Of a stretch of DNA of 64,000 nucleotides, positions 37,498-48,465 are shown piece after piece (the first letter of the stretch is position 1; each line of letters starts with the position of its first letter). The stretch covers positions 62,001 to 126,000 of the forward strand of contig NZ_MRBS01000004.1 in assembly GCF_001922585.1 (NCBI RefSeq), read 5' to 3'. The position numbers were made by a program, and so were the translations under genes. The DNA comes from Pantoea sp. 1.19. Lineage in GTDB: Bacteria > Pseudomonadota > Gammaproteobacteria > Enterobacterales > Enterobacteriaceae. The notes under the pieces are model-generated. The model was not told the origin of the DNA, did not search any database, and was given only the letters and a program-made list of their open reading frames with translations.

Positions 37498-37551
37498 ATG
37501 GACGACCACCCTGGTACGCAACGTTTTGCGCGTTGCGGATACGGTGAGTAA
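37498..37551 (+). CDS. Second short leader ORF upstream of mgtA
   Basis: 17-codon ORF MDDHPGTQRFARCGYGE with a strong ribosome-binding site AAGGAG five bases before the ATG, ending 67 nt before mgtA. It is not recognised. The strong initiation signal argues that it is translated; coupling or stalling could affect mgtA expression. Confidence 0.4.
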   Translation: MDDHPGTQRFARCGYGE

Positions 37552-37618
37552 CGCTCTCCCCTGCAACGCATCTCATTAAGCTGGCGCGGCACTGCCGCGC
37601 GCGAATGGAGTCACTGAG

Positions 37619-40318
37619 ATGACACACATGATGGATACCGTCGCGATCAAGCGCGACCACGCTGCCCGTGCGCAGCAAAACTGGCCGGTCGCGGCCGAAG
37701 CTCACGCTTCGGTTAACGCGACCCTTACCCACCTGAATACCTCCGCCGACGGCCTCAGCGCTCAGCAGGTGGAGGACCGCCTCGGCCAGTTTGGCCGCAA
37801 TGAGGTGGCGCAGGAGAAAGCGCCGGCGGCCTGGCTTCAGCTGCTGCTGGCGTTCAATAACCCGTTTATTTTTGTACTGATGGGGCTGGCGGCAATCAGC
37901 TTCTTTACCGATTACCTGCTGCCGCTGCGCAAAGGGGAAGAGACCGACCTGACCGGCATTATCATTATGCTGGTGATGATCGCCCTCAGCGGGCTGCTGC
38001 GCTTCTGGCAGGAATTTCGCACCAATAAAACAGCCGATGCGCTGCGCTCGCTGGTCCGCAGCCGCGTTCGGGTACGCCGCCGTCAGCAGGTTGCCGCGCC
38101 GGGTGAGATTACCGATGTCGATCAGGCGCTGCTGGTGCCCGGCGATATTATCGAGCTGCATGCCGGTGACGTCGTGCCTGCCGATGTGAAACTGCTGGAC
38201 GCCCGCGAGCTGATCATCAGCCAGGCGTCGCTGACCGGCGAAGCGCTGCCGGTGGAGAAATGGGTGATTGAGCAGGCGCAGCCGGGGAGTGACGCGCTGA
38301 GCGAAAGCACCCTGCTGTGTCAGCCGAATATCTGCCTGATGGGCACCAGCGTAATGGGCGGCAGCGCCCGGGCGGTGGTCGTGGCGACCGGCAATGCCAG
38401 CTATTTCGGCTCGCTGGCCAAAGCCATTGTTGGCAAACAGCCACAGACGGCGTTTGACCGCGGCGTAAACAGCGTCAGCTGGCTGCTGATCCGCTTTATG
38501 GCGGTGATGGTGCCGCTGGTGCTGATCCTGAACGGCTTCACCAAAGGCGACTGGATGGACGCTACCCTGTTTGCGCTGGCGGTGGCGGTGGGACTGACTC
38601 CGGAGATGCTGCCGATGATCGTCAGCACGAACCTGGCGAAAGGCGCCATGGCAATGGCGCGGCGAAAAGTGGTGGTGAAGCGCATGAACGCCATTCAGAA
38701 CCTCGGCGCAATGGACGTGCTGTGCACCGACAAAACCGGCACCCTGACCCATGACCGCATCGTGCTTGAGCAGGCAGTGAATCTGGAAGGCGTCAGCAGC
38801 GATCGCACGCTGCGGCTGGCGTGGCTGAACAGCTATCATCAGAATGGCCTCAATAATCTGATGGATCGCGCGGTGCTGGATCGCTGCCGCGACAGCCTGG
38901 CGATTTTGCCGGTGCGTGACTTTCGCAAAGTGGACGAGCTGGCCTTTGATTTTAGCCGCCGCCGCCTCTCGGTCGCGGTCTGCGATCAGCAGGGTGAGCA
39001 CCTGCTGATCACCAAAGGCGCGCTGGAGGAGATGCTGGACGTCGCCAGCCATATTGAACTGGAAGGCCAGATCCACCCGCTGGACGCTGCCGCCCGCGAG
39101 CGCCTGATGGCGCGGGCAGCGGGCTTTAACGAACAGGGCTACCGGGTACTGCTGGTCGGCTGGCGCAGCCTCGGCACGCCGGGCTGGTGCCAGCGTCTGG
39201 ATGTGGATGATGAGCGCGATCTGATTTTATGCGGCATGCTGACCTTCCTCGATCCGGCAAAAGAGAGCGCGGCCGCCGCCATTGCCGCCCTGCGCGACAG
39301 CGGCGTGCAGGTGAAAGTGCTGACCGGTGACAACCCGATAATCAGCAGCAAGATCTGTCGCGATGTTGGGCTGGACTGCGGTACACCGCTGCTCGGCAGT
39401 GAAATGGACGATCTGAGCGATGAGGCGCTGAGTCAGCGTATTGAGCTGCACACCCTGTTTGCCCGGCTGACGCCGTCACAGAAACAGCGCATCGTCGGCC
39501 TGCTGCAGCAGAACGGCCACACGGTGGGCTTTCTCGGCGACGGCATTAACGATGCCGCCGCCCTGCGCGCCGCCGACGTGGGGATCTCCGTCGACAGCGC
39601 CACTGACATAGCTAAAGCGTCGGCGGACATCATTCTGCTGGAGAAAAGCCTGCTGGTGCTGGAGCAGGGGGTGGTGACCGGACGTCAGACCTTTGGCAAC
39701 ATCATCAAATACCTGAATATCACCGCCAGCTCCAATTTTGGTAACGTGTTTTCCGTGCTGGTCGCCAGCGCCTTTATTCCCTTTATGCCTATGCTGGCGA
39801 TTCAGCTGCTGCTGCAGAACCTGATTTACGATCTGTCACAGATGGCGCTGCCGTGGGACAAAATGGATAAAGAGTTTGTCAGCAAGCCGCGCAAGTGGGA
39901 CGCCAAAAATATCGGCCGCTTTATGCTGTTTATGGGCCCCACCTCGTCGATTTTTGATATCAGCACCTTTGCCCTGATGTGGTATGTGTTTGCCGCGAAC
40001 ACGCCGGAAATGCAGGGGCTGTTCCAGTCGGGCTGGTTTGTCGAAGGGCTGCTGTCGCAGACGCTGGTGGTCCACATGCTGCGCACCCAGAAGATCCCGT
40101 TTATTCAAAGCCGTCCGACCTGGCCAATCCTGCTGACCACCGGCCTGGTGCTGCTGATCGGGATTGGGCTGCCCTTCTCGCCGCTGGCCGGTAGCTTCGG
40201 GCTGCAGCCGCTGCCGCTGAGCTACTTCCCGTGGCTGTTCGCGACCCTGCTGGCTTACTGCCTGCTGAGCCAGGGCATGAAAACCCTGTATGTGCGCAAG
40301 TTTGGTCAGTGGTTCTGA
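37619..40318 (+). CDS. mgtA: Magnesium-importing P-type ATPase MgtA
   Basis: Inner-membrane P3-type ATPase that brings Mg2+ into the cytoplasm. The 899-residue protein has TGEALPVEK in the actuator domain, the phosphorylation site DKTGTLT, the hinge GDGINDAAALRAADVGIS and about ten transmembrane segments. The first ATG follows GGAG by eight bases. The 400-bp leader with short ORFs and alternative hairpins suggests Mg-dependent attenuation, as known for enterobacterial mgtA. E. coli has mgtA elsewhere, so its place here is lineage-specific. Confidence 0.96.
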   Translation: MTHMMDTVAIKRDHAARAQQNWPVAAEAHASVNATLTHLNTSADGLSAQQVEDRLGQFGRNEVAQEKAPAAWLQLLLAFNNPFIFVLMGLAAISFFTDYLLPLRKGEETDLTGIIIMLVMIALSGLLRFWQEFRTNKTADALRSLVRSRVRVRRRQQVAAPGEITDVDQALLVPGDIIELHAGDVVPADVKLLDARELIISQASLTGEALPVEKWVIEQAQPGSDALSESTLLCQPNICLMGTSVMGGSARAVVVATGNASYFGSLAKAIVGKQPQTAFDRGVNSVSWLLIRFMAVMVPLVLILNGFTKGDWMDATLFALAVAVGLTPEMLPMIVSTNLAKGAMAMARRKVVVKRMNAIQNLGAMDVLCTDKTGTLTHDRIVLEQAVNLEGVSSDRTLRLAWLNSYHQNGLNNLMDRAVLDRCRDSLAILPVRDFRKVDELAFDFSRRRLSVAVCDQQGEHLLITKGALEEMLDVASHIELEGQIHPLDAAARERLMARAAGFNEQGYRVLLVGWRSLGTPGWCQRLDVDDERDLILCGMLTFLDPAKESAAAAIAALRDSGVQVKVLTGDNPIISSKICRDVGLDCGTPLLGSEMDDLSDEALSQRIELHTLFARLTPSQKQRIVGLLQQNGHTVGFLGDGINDAAALRAADVGISVDSATDIAKASADIILLEKSLLVLEQGVVTGRQTFGNIIKYLNITASSNFGNVFSVLVASAFIPFMPMLAIQLLLQNLIYDLSQMALPWDKMDKEFVSKPRKWDAKNIGRFMLFMGPTSSIFDISTFALMWYVFAANTPEMQGLFQSGWFVEGLLSQTLVVHMLRTQKIPFIQSRPTWPILLTTGLVLLIGIGLPFSPLAGSFGLQPLPLSYFPWLFATLLAYCLLSQGMKTLYVRKFGQWF

Positions 40319-40355
40319 TTAACGCCGTGGCTCCCCGCCGGGGGGCCTGCGCCGG

Positions 40356-40787
40356 TTAGCCGGACAGGCAGCCCAGCGTCACGATGACCGCGCCGGCCAG
40401 CAGCGCCATTAGCCAGATCCCCGCGGCCGCCAGCGCGACATACAGGACGAAGGTGGCACAGCCCAGCGCCAGCGCCATCCGGACGAGGCCGCGCGCGGCG
40501 CCGGCACAGTGCGCTGCCGCGGCGGTCACCAGCGCCAGCCCGGCCAGCAGCAGGGTGAGGATATCCAGCACCCGATCGGCATCCCAGCGGACGCGGACCA
40601 CCGGCGGCGGCGTGGCAAGCCCCAATCCGCTGAGGAGCCCGCTTTTTAGTGCGCCAACGTGGCCAGCCACCAGCGCCTGTAAGGCTGCCTGCGGGGGGGT
40701 AAACGGCCCCAGCAGGACGTGAGTAAAAAACAGCAGCAGTGCGGCGACGGCGAGAACGATCGCCCCCATTCCGAGATAGCGTGGCAC
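40356..40787 (-). CDS. Inner-membrane protein of unknown function
   Basis: 143-residue protein with four hydrophobic segments: GAIVLAVAALLLFFTHVLL, a middle pair around ILTLLLAGLALVTAAAAH and ALALGCATFVLYVALAAAG, and a last one near LMALLAGAVIVTLG. The start is GTG (40787), four bases after GGGAGG; an ATG six codons later lacks a ribosome-binding site. I do not recognise the family. It is convergent with mgtA and 104 bp from lpdA, in the place where E. coli carries yacH. Confidence 0.75.
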   Translation of the reverse strand: MPRYLGMGAIVLAVAALLLFFTHVLLGPFTPPQAALQALVAGHVGALKSGLLSGLGLATPPPVVRVRWDADRVLDILTLLLAGLALVTAAAAHCAGAARGLVRMALALGCATFVLYVALAAAGIWLMALLAGAVIVTLGCLSG

Positions 40788-40842
40788 CTTTCCTCCCGCA
40801 GCAGTGGCGCGTCAGATATCCGCTCTGCCGCGCCCCATCGAT

Positions 40843-40872
40843 AAAAAAACGGCCCCCGTTCGGGAGCCGTTT
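40843..40872 (-). terminator. Intrinsic terminator of the pdhR-aceEF-lpdA operon
   Basis: On the minus strand, AAACGGCTCCC and GGGGGCCGTTT form a hairpin followed by seven T residues, 18 nt after the lpdA stop. Confidence 0.9.
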
Positions 40873-40890
40873 GTCAGCAAGCCGCAGGGC

Positions 40891-42318
40891 TTACTTTTTC
40901 TTTTTTGCTTTCGGGTTCGGCAGATCGGTGATGCTGCCTTCGAAGATTTCTGCCGCCAGGCCGACGGACTCATGCAGCGTGGGGTGCGCGTGAATGGTCA
41001 GCGCAATATCTTCTGCATCACAGCCCATTTCGATCGCCAGACCGATTTCGCCCAGCAGCTCACCGCCGTTGGTGCCGACAATCGCGCCGCCGATCACCCG
41101 GTGGGTCTCTTTGTCGAAAATCAGCTTGGTCATGCCGTCCGCGCAGTCAGAGGCGATCGCGCGGCCCGATGCCGCCCACGGGAAGGTGGAGACTTCGTAG
41201 CTGATGCCCTGCTCTTTGGCTTCTTTCTCGGTCAGGCCAACCCACGCCACTTCCGGCTCGGTGTAGGCAATGGACGGGATCACTTTCGGATCGAAGTAGT
41301 GCTTCAGGCCGGAGATCACCTCGGCCGCCACGTGGCCTTCGTGCACGCCTTTGTGCGCCAGCATGGGCTGACCGACAATGTCGCCGATGGCAAAAATGTG
41401 CGGCACGTTGGTGCGCATCTGCTTGTCGACGCGGATAAAGCCGCGATCGTCAACCTCCACGCCCGCTTTACCGGCATCGAGGTTTTTACCGTTGGGGACG
41501 CGGCCGATGGCCACCAGCACGGCGTCGTAACGCTGCGGTTCCGCCGGGGCCTTTTTGCCTTCCATCGTGACGTAGATACCGTCTTCTTTCGCTTCAACGG
41601 CGGTCACTTTGGTTTCCAGCATCAGGTTGAACTGCTTGCTGATGCGCTTGGTGAACACTTTCACCACGTCTTTGTCCGCCGCCGGAATCACCTGGTCAAA
41701 CATCTCGACCACGTCTATCTGCGAACCCAGCGCGTGGTAGACGGTGCCCATTTCCAGGCCGATGATCCCGCCGCCCATGACCAGCAGGCGCTCCGGCACG
41801 CTTTTCAGCTCCAGCGCATCGGTGGAGTCCCACACGCGCGGATCGTCATGCGGAATAAACGGCAGCTGAATCGGACGGGAACCGGCCGCGATGATGGCGT
41901 TATCGAACTGGATGGTGGTCGCACCGTTCTCCCCTTCCACCACCAGGCTGTTTGCGCCGGTGAATTTACCGAGGCCGTTGACCACGGTCACTTTGCGGCC
42001 TTTTGCCATGCCGGCCAGGCCGCCGGTCAGCTGGTTGATCACCTTCTCTTTCCAGGTGCGGATTTTATTGATGTCGGTCTGCGGCTTACCGAACACAATG
42101 CCGTGCTCTTCCAGCGCTTTCGCCTCTTCGATCACTTTGGCGACGTGCAGCAGAGCTTTAGAGGGGATACAGCCGACGTTCAGACAGACACCGCCGAGGG
42201 TGCTGTAACGCTCAACCAGAACGGTCTCCAGACCTAAATCAGCGCAACGGAATGCCGCAGAGTAACCTGCAGGACCAGCTCCAAGTACCACGACCTGAGC
42301 TTTAATTTCTGTACTCAT
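40891..42318 (-). CDS. lpdA: Dihydrolipoamide dehydrogenase (E3)
   Basis: FAD enzyme that reoxidises lipoyl groups of pyruvate and 2-oxoglutarate dehydrogenases and the glycine cleavage system. The protein is 475 residues from the second of two adjacent ATGs (MSTEIKAQVVVLGAGPAGYS). The redox disulfide is in GGVCLNVGCIPSK, the NAD site is VMGGGIIGLEMG and the interface catalytic His-Glu is HAHPTLHESVG. It is third in the complex genes after aceE and aceF, separated from aceF by 174 bp that includes a palindrome. Confidence 0.97.
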   Translation of the reverse strand: MSTEIKAQVVVLGAGPAGYSAAFRCADLGLETVLVERYSTLGGVCLNVGCIPSKALLHVAKVIEEAKALEEHGIVFGKPQTDINKIRTWKEKVINQLTGGLAGMAKGRKVTVVNGLGKFTGANSLVVEGENGATTIQFDNAIIAAGSRPIQLPFIPHDDPRVWDSTDALELKSVPERLLVMGGGIIGLEMGTVYHALGSQIDVVEMFDQVIPAADKDVVKVFTKRISKQFNLMLETKVTAVEAKEDGIYVTMEGKKAPAEPQRYDAVLVAIGRVPNGKNLDAGKAGVEVDDRGFIRVDKQMRTNVPHIFAIGDIVGQPMLAHKGVHEGHVAAEVISGLKHYFDPKVIPSIAYTEPEVAWVGLTEKEAKEQGISYEVSTFPWAASGRAIASDCADGMTKLIFDKETHRVIGGAIVGTNGGELLGEIGLAIEMGCDAEDIALTIHAHPTLHESVGLAAEIFEGSITDLPNPKAKKKK

Positions 42319-42453
42319 CATGACCTCTTATTTGATATCCGGCGGTATCCGACGAGGGCTCACTAAAAGTCCTTTATCCACCGGGACATTTTCACCGCCA
42401 AAGTTTACAGAATTGTTAACAAACTGCAAACTGCGATGCCAGGAATCTCTGTA

Positions 42454-42479
42454 ACAAGGCCGGCATATGCCGGCCTTGT
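42454..42479. repeat. Perfect 26-nt palindrome between aceF and lpdA
   Basis: ACAAGGCCGGCAT and its exact complement, 13 nt beyond the aceF stop. As RNA it would be a long stem that could protect the aceEF mRNA or reduce read-through into lpdA. No T tract of terminator length follows on the minus strand. Confidence 0.6.
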
Positions 42480-42492
42480 AAACGCATCAATG

Positions 42493-44388
42493 TTACATCA
42501 CCAGCCGGCGAATATCGGCGAGCATATTGCCGATAAGGGTAATGAAGCGCGCACCGTCGGCGCCGTCGATCACCCGGTGGTCGAAGGAGAGCGACATTGG
42601 CATCATCAGGCGCGGGGTAAACTCTTTCCCGTTCCACACCGGCTCCATCGCCGATTTAGAGACGCCAAGGATCGCCACTTCCGGCGCGTTGACGATCGGG
42701 GCAAAGTGGGTGGTACCGATGCCGCCAAGGCTTGAGATGGTAAAGCAGCCGCCCTGCATCTCGCCGGCGGTCAGCTTACCGTCACGCGCTTTTTTGGAGA
42801 TAGCCATCAGCTCGCGCGACAGCTCGGTGATGCCCTTCTTGTTGACGTCCTTGAACACCGGCACCACCAGCCCGTTCGGCGTATCCACCGCCACGCCGAT
42901 ATTGACGTACTTTTTCAGCGTCAGGCGCTGTGCGTCTTCCGACAGCGAGCTGTTAAAGCGCGGCATCTGCTCCAGCGCCGCGGCCACCGCCTTCATGATA
43001 AACACCACCGGGGTGTATTTCACATCCAGCTTGCGCTTCTCGGCTTCGGCATTCTGCTGCTTACGGAACGCTTCCAGATCGGTGATATCGGTCTTATCGA
43101 AGTGTGTTACGTGCGGAATCATCACCCAGTTGCGGCTCAGGTTGGCACCCGAAATTTTCTGGATGCGCCCCAGCTCCACCTCTTCCACTTCACCGAACTT
43201 GCTGAAGTCGACTTTTGGCCACGGCAGCATACCCGGAAGGCCGCCGCCCGCTGTGGCAGCCGGTGCGGACTCGGCGCGCTTGACCGCGTCTTTCACGTAG
43301 GCCTGGACGTCTTCCTTCAGGATCCGGCCTTTGCGTCCGGTGCCTTTAACGTTTGCCAGGTTGACGCCAAACTCGCGCGCCAGGCGGCGGATCACCGGGG
43401 TGGCGTGCACGTAGGCGTCGTTTTCAGCGAACTCTTCCTTGCCGCTGCCGCTGCCGCTGCCGCTGGCTTTGGCCGGCGCCGCGGCAGCTTTCTCTTCGGC
43501 TTTTGCCGGGGCCGCATCCTGCTTCGCCACCGACGCGGCGGCCGGCGCCGCGCCGGCCACTTCGAAGACCATGATCGGGCTGCCGGTCACCACTTTGTCA
43601 CCGGTAGTGATTGAGATCGCTTTTACCACGCCGGCAAACGGCGCCGGCACTTCCATGGAGGCCTTGTCGCCCTCAACGGTAATCAGCGACTGCTCGGCGG
43701 CGACGCTGTCGCCGACCTTGACCAGAATCTCGGTGACTTCCACTTCGTCACCGCCGATGTCCGGCACCTGCACCTCTTTGTCGCCGGTCGCCGCCGCCGC
43801 CGGTGCGGCCTGCTGCTCGGGCTCAGCGGCGGCCGGTGCCGCGGCACCCGCCACCTCAAACACCATGATCGGGCTGCCGGTGGCGACTTTGTCGCCGGTT
43901 GCCACGTTGATCTCTTTCACTTTTCCGGCGAACGGTGCCGGCACTTCCATGGAGGCTTTGTCGCCCTCCACGGTCAGCAGCGACTGCTCGGCTTCCACGC
44001 TGTCACCAACCTTGACCAGAATCTCGGTGACTTCCACTTCATCACCGCCGATGTCCGGTACGTTGACCGCTTTGCTGGCGGCGGCCGCCGGCGCTGAAGA
44101 TGCTGGCGCGGCAGGCTGCTCGGCTTTCGCCGCCGGCGCCGCGGCGTCAGAGGCGTCATCCGCCTCAAAGATCATGATCAGCTTGCCGGTTTCGACTTTG
44201 TCGCCCACCGCTACTTTCAGCGCTTTGACCACGCCCGCCTGCGGTGAGGGTACTTCCATCGAAGCTTTATCGCCCTCTACCGCGATCAGCGACTGCTCGG
44301 CTTCCACCTTATCGCCAACCTTGACCATCACCTCGGTGACTTCGACTTCGTCTGCACCGATGTCCGGTACATTAATTTCAATTGCCAT
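42493..44388 (-). CDS. aceF: Pyruvate dehydrogenase E2 (dihydrolipoamide acetyltransferase)
   Basis: Core of the pyruvate dehydrogenase complex. The 631-residue protein has three N-terminal lipoyl domains, each with the lipoylated lysine in GDKASMEVP, joined by Ala/Pro-rich linkers; a peripheral-subunit-binding domain ([19 protein letters not shown]); and the acetyltransferase domain ending with the catalytic [15 protein letters not shown] Gly-Ser repeat (GSGSGSGK) lies in the last linker. It starts 14 nt after aceE. Confidence 0.97.
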   Translation of the reverse strand: MAIEINVPDIGADEVEVTEVMVKVGDKVEAEQSLIAVEGDKASMEVPSPQAGVVKALKVAVGDKVETGKLIMIFEADDASDAAAPAAKAEQPAAPASSAPAAAASKAVNVPDIGGDEVEVTEILVKVGDSVEAEQSLLTVEGDKASMEVPAPFAGKVKEINVATGDKVATGSPIMVFEVAGAAAPAAAEPEQQAAPAAAATGDKEVQVPDIGGDEVEVTEILVKVGDSVAAEQSLITVEGDKASMEVPAPFAGVVKAISITTGDKVVTGSPIMVFEVAGAAPAAASVAKQDAAPAKAEEKAAAAPAKASGSGSGSGKEEFAENDAYVHATPVIRRLAREFGVNLANVKGTGRKGRILKEDVQAYVKDAVKRAESAPAATAGGGLPGMLPWPKVDFSKFGEVEEVELGRIQKISGANLSRNWVMIPHVTHFDKTDITDLEAFRKQQNAEAEKRKLDVKYTPVVFIMKAVAAALEQMPRFNSSLSEDAQRLTLKKYVNIGVAVDTPNGLVVPVFKDVNKKGITELSRELMAISKKARDGKLTAGEMQGGCFTISSLGGIGTTHFAPIVNAPEVAILGVSKSAMEPVWNGKEFTPRLMMPMSLSFDHRVIDGADGARFITLIGNMLADIRRLVM

Positions 44389-44402
44389 TGCGTTGTTACC
44401 TC

Positions 44403-47066
44403 TTATGCCAGACGCGGGTTGACTTTATCGGCATCGATATCGAATTTGGCGATCGCATCGGCCACCACTTTCTTATCGATCTCACCGCGTTTAGCCAGTT
44501 CACCCAGCGCCGCGACCACCACGTAGGAGGCGTCCACTTCGAAGTGGTGACGCAGGTTTTCACGGCTGTCAGAGCGGCCATAGCCGTCGGTGCCCAGTAC
44601 GCGATAGTCGCTGGCCGGTACGTAGCTGCGCACCTGCTCGGCAAACAGCTTCATGTAGTCGGTTGAAGCCACCGCCGGCGCATCGTTCATCACCTGAGCG
44701 ATGTACGGTACGCGCGCCTCTTCCGTCGGGTGCAGCATGTTCCAGCGCTCACAATCCTGCCCGTCGCGGGCCAGCTCGGTGAAGGAGGTAACGCTGTAAA
44801 CGTCAGAGCCCACGCCGTAGTCCTTCACCAGGATCTGCGCCGCTTCGCGCACGTGACGCAGGATAGCGCCGGAGCCCAGCAGCTGCACTTTGCCTTTCTT
44901 GCCGTCGAGGGTTTCCAGCTTGTAGATCCCCTTACGGATCCCCTCTTCTGCCCCCTGCGGCATTGCCGGCATGTGATAATTTTCGTTCAGCGTGGTGATG
45001 TAGTAGTAGACGTTTTCCTGCGCCTCACCGTACATCCGCACCAGGCCGTCATGCATGATCACCGCCACTTCATAAGCGTAAGCCGGATCGTAGGAGATGC
45101 AGTTCGGGATAGTCAGTGACTGAATGTGGCTGTGACCGTCCTCGTGCTGCAGGCCCTCGCCGTTCAGCGTGGTGCGACCGGAGGTGCCGCCAACCAGGAA
45201 GCCGCGCGCCTGCTGATCGCCCGCCGCCCAGCACAGATCGCCGATGCGCTGAAAGCCGAACATGGAGTAGTAAATATAGAACGGGATCATCGGCAGGTTG
45301 TTGGTGCTGTACGACGTCGCCGCCGCCAGCCAGGAGGCGCCGGCGCCCAGTTCGTTGATACCTTCCTGCAGGATCTGGCCTTTCTCATCTTCGCGGTAGT
45401 AAGCGACCTGCTCACGGTCCTGCGGCGTGTACTGCTGGCCGTTCGGGCTGTAAATACCGATCTGGCGGAACAGACCTTCCATTCCGAAGGTGCGGGCTTC
45501 GTCCGCCAGAATCGGCACCAGGCGATCTTTGATCGATTTGTTCTTCAGCATCACGTTCAGGGCACGCACAAACGCGATAGTGGTGGAGATCTCTTTGTTC
45601 TGCTCTTCCAGCAGCGCGCTGAACTCTTCCAGCGTCGGCATCTCCAGCTTCTCGTCAAAGTGCGGCTGACGGCTCGGCAGATAGCCACCCAGTTTCTGCC
45701 GCTGCGCGTGCAGGTAGGTGTGCTCCTCGGAGCCCTCTTTGAAGGTGACGTACGGCAGGCTGTCGATTTCAGCATCGCTGACCGGTACGTTGAAGCGATC
45801 GCGGATGTAGCGAACGCCATCCATGTTCATCTTCTTCACCTGGTGAGCGATGTTTTTCCCTTCCGCCGTGTCGCCCATACCATAGCCTTTAATGGTATGC
45901 GCCAGGATCACCACCGGCTTGCCCTGGGTATCCTGTGCTTTTTTCAGCGCCGCAAAGATTTTCTTCGGATCGTGGCCGCCGCGGTTCAGCGCCCAAATCT
46001 CATCGTCAGACATATCTTTCACCAGCGCCGCGGTTTCCGGATATTTGCCGAAGAAGTGCTCGCGAACGTAAGCCCCATTTTTCGATTTGAAGGTCTGGTA
46101 GTCACCGTCCACGGTTTCGTTCATCAGCTGAATCAGCTTACCGCTGGTATCTTTACGCAGCAGCTCGTCCCAGCGCCCGCCCCAGATCACTTTGATCACT
46201 TCCCAGCCGGCGCCGCCGAAGATACCTTCCAGCTCGTTAATGATCTTACCGTTACCGGTGACCGGACCGTCCAGACGCTGCAGGTTACAGTTGATGATGA
46301 ACACCAGGTTGTCCAGCTTCTCGCGGGTCGCGATGGTGATCGCGCCCTTGGATTCCGGCTCGTCCATCTCGCCGTCGCCGAGGAAAGCGTAGACGGTCTG
46401 TGCAGAGGTATCTTTCAGGCCACGGTGTTCCAAATATTTCAGGAATTTAGCCTGATAAATGGCCGACAGCGGGCCAAGACCCATGGAAACGGTCGGGAAC
46501 TGCCAGAATTCCGGCATCAGTTTCGGGTGCGGATACGAGGAGAGCCCTTTGCCGTGCACTTCCTGACGGAAGTTATTCATCTGCTCTTCGGTCAGGCGCC
46601 CTTCGAGGAACGCACGGGCATACACGCCCGGGGAGATATGGCCCTGGAAGTAGACCAGGTCGCCGCCGTCTTTCTCATTGCGCGCGCGGAAAAAGTGGTT
46701 AAAGCACACTTCGTATACGGTGGCAGAAGACTGGAAGGAAGACATGTGGCCGCCCAGCTCCAGATCTTTCTTCGAGGCGCGCAGCACGGTCATGATCGCA
46801 TTCCAGCGGATCGCAGAACGGATGCGGCGCTCCAGCGTGGTGTTCCCCGGATAAGCCGGCTCATCTTCAACGGCAATAGAGTTGATGTAGTTGTGAGAGG
46901 CCGCGCCGGCCGCCACGCTCACGCCGCCTTTACGGGCTTCAGCCAGCACCTGGTCAATCAGGAACTGCGCGCGCTCAACACCTTCTTCACGGATGACCGA
47001 TTCGATCGCCTGTAGCCAGTCGCGAGTTTCAATCGGATCCACGTCATTGGGTAAACGTTCTGACAT
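44403..47066 (-). CDS. aceE: Pyruvate dehydrogenase E1
   Basis: Thiamine-diphosphate enzyme that decarboxylates pyruvate and acetylates the E2 lipoyl groups. It is 887 residues, exactly the E. coli length. The ThDP-binding [13 protein letters not shown] followed by the downstream [13 protein letters not shown] is intact. It follows pdhR by 127 bp and is transcribed with aceF and lpdA. Confidence 0.98.
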   Translation of the reverse strand: MSERLPNDVDPIETRDWLQAIESVIREEGVERAQFLIDQVLAEARKGGVSVAAGAASHNYINSIAVEDEPAYPGNTTLERRIRSAIRWNAIMTVLRASKKDLELGGHMSSFQSSATVYEVCFNHFFRARNEKDGGDLVYFQGHISPGVYARAFLEGRLTEEQMNNFRQEVHGKGLSSYPHPKLMPEFWQFPTVSMGLGPLSAIYQAKFLKYLEHRGLKDTSAQTVYAFLGDGEMDEPESKGAITIATREKLDNLVFIINCNLQRLDGPVTGNGKIINELEGIFGGAGWEVIKVIWGGRWDELLRKDTSGKLIQLMNETVDGDYQTFKSKNGAYVREHFFGKYPETAALVKDMSDDEIWALNRGGHDPKKIFAALKKAQDTQGKPVVILAHTIKGYGMGDTAEGKNIAHQVKKMNMDGVRYIRDRFNVPVSDAEIDSLPYVTFKEGSEEHTYLHAQRQKLGGYLPSRQPHFDEKLEMPTLEEFSALLEEQNKEISTTIAFVRALNVMLKNKSIKDRLVPILADEARTFGMEGLFRQIGIYSPNGQQYTPQDREQVAYYREDEKGQILQEGINELGAGASWLAAATSYSTNNLPMIPFYIYYSMFGFQRIGDLCWAAGDQQARGFLVGGTSGRTTLNGEGLQHEDGHSHIQSLTIPNCISYDPAYAYEVAVIMHDGLVRMYGEAQENVYYYITTLNENYHMPAMPQGAEEGIRKGIYKLETLDGKKGKVQLLGSGAILRHVREAAQILVKDYGVGSDVYSVTSFTELARDGQDCERWNMLHPTEEARVPYIAQVMNDAPAVASTDYMKLFAEQVRSYVPASDYRVLGTDGYGRSDSRENLRHHFEVDASYVVVAALGELAKRGEIDKKVVADAIAKFDIDADKVNPRLA

Positions 47067-47193
47067 GGGGGTATTCCTTATCTGTGTCTAATACGTTGAA
47101 TGATCTGGCGCCTGTCTCCCTGTTATCTTGCCGCTGCGAAGCGCGCAATGAGGCAGGCCCGTCGTTTCGTGACTGTGCGATCTGCGCCGCACA

Positions 47194-47958
47194 CTATTCC
47201 TTTCGTTGCTGGAGACGCCGCAAAGAACGCTCTCGTCGCGTCTGTTCCCGACTGCGATCCAGCAAGATCTCCTCAATAAACGCCAGGTGACGGTGGGACG
47301 CTTCGCGGGCCCTTTCCGGCTCGCGGGCGACTATCGCCGCAAAAATACTGGCGCGGTGTTCGCTCACTTGCGCCAGCATTTCGCGGCGGGTGTAGAGCAA
47401 TTCAAAATTCTGCCGCACATTCTGTTCCAGCATCGGGCCCATGCTGCGCAGCAGGTGCAGTAGCACCACATTGTGGGCGGCCTCGGTGACCGCAATCTGA
47501 TACTGCATCACCGCATCGGCCTCGGCGTCAAGATCGCCGCTCTGCTGCGCACGCTGGATCTGCGTATGGCAGTCGCGGATGCGGGTGATGTCTTCTTCCG
47601 TGCCGCGCAGCGCGGCATAGTAAGCGGCAATCCCTTCCAGCGCATGGCGCGTCTCCAGCAAATCGAACTGCGATTCAGGGTGTTGAGTCAGTAAGGTGGT
47701 GAGCGGATCGCTCAGGCTTTGCCAGAGATGGGTTTGGACGAAGGTACCGCCGCCCTGTCGGCGTAGCAGCAGGCCTTTGGCCTCGAGCCGCTGTATCGCT
47801 TCGCGCAGTGATGGACGTGAGACATCGAATTGTTTGGCCAGTTCACGCTCCGGCAGCAATTTCTCGCCCGGCCGCAGCGTCCCTTCCATGATCAGGGATT
47901 CAAGCTGCTGCTCGATAGCGTCTGAAAGTTTAGGTTGGCGGATTTTGCTGTAAGCCAT
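47194..47958 (-). CDS. pdhR: GntR-family pyruvate-responsive repressor PdhR
   Basis: Represses its own operon and respiratory genes; pyruvate releases it from DNA. The 254-residue protein has the GntR winged helix at about residues 10-75 ([26 protein letters not shown] without gaps in the family pattern) and an FCD effector domain. It is the first gene of pdhR-aceE-aceF-lpdA, with its own operator just upstream. Confidence 0.96.
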   Translation of the reverse strand: MAYSKIRQPKLSDAIEQQLESLIMEGTLRPGEKLLPERELAKQFDVSRPSLREAIQRLEAKGLLLRRQGGGTFVQTHLWQSLSDPLTTLLTQHPESQFDLLETRHALEGIAAYYAALRGTEEDITRIRDCHTQIQRAQQSGDLDAEADAVMQYQIAVTEAAHNVVLLHLLRSMGPMLEQNVRQNFELLYTRREMLAQVSEHRASIFAAIVAREPERAREASHRHLAFIEEILLDRSREQTRRERSLRRLQQRKE

Positions 47959-47987
47959 CGTGCTGTCTTCATACCCTGCGCGGAGTA

Positions 47988-48004
47988 AATTGGTAATACC
48001 AATT
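47988..48004. promoter_or_regulatory. PdhR operator
   Basis: Perfect dyad AATTGGT-AAT-ACCAATT, matching the PdhR consensus ATTGGT-N3-ACCAAT, 30 bp upstream of the pdhR start. It implies autoregulation. Confidence 0.9.
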
Positions 48005-48384
48005 GCAAAAAAGAGCCGCTAAAGTAACAAAGTATTCACCTGCTGTCCAGCCAGCGGCCCACGCCATCACTGACCGTAAAGCCCGGGTTTTTCGCCGCCA
48101 TTCAGTGGATATGCTTACCTTTTTGCGCTGCCTTTCCTGGCGGAACAGCGACATTTTATGAGCCGTGACGCGCAGTTACTGACGCCATTTCGCGCCGTTA
48201 TAAGGTAAACCTATTCGTCAATCTGCGCATTTCATGCCAAAAAACGGCCTGAAAGAAGTGTGAGCCGGCGACGATTTTTTACTCGAGCCGCTACACCACG
48301 GCCAGAAAGCGCGTGCATTAGCGTTGGCCTAACACTATTCTTGTCGCAACGGTAGCACCAGACGAGCTTTTTTCAAGCTGGCAC

Positions 48385-48418
48385 TGTAAATAATTTAATA
48401 CATAAATGTCATTATAAT
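48385..48418 (+). promoter_or_regulatory. aroP promoter with a TyrR box
   Basis: TGTAAA-N6-AATACA (48385-48402) resembles the TyrR box TGTAAA-N6-TTTACA. It overlaps the -35 region of a promoter whose -10 is TATAAT (48413-48418), 48 bp before the aroP ATG. Repression by TyrR is expected from E. coli aroP. The remaining 380 bp between pdhR and this site holds nothing recognisable apart from the PdhR operator. Confidence 0.65.
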
Positions 48419-48465
48419 CTTACAACGGGACAACCCCCCGTGCGTAAGCACAACGAGGATTCACG

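Noticed and set aside
43439-44422. 327-codon plus-strand ORF opposite aceF
   Set aside because: Its Ala/Ser/Thr repeats are the complement of the three lipoyl domains and linkers; no start signal or homology supports it.
45126-47015. 629-codon ORF opposite aceE
   Set aside because: Antisense to a universally conserved gene, without protein-like features.
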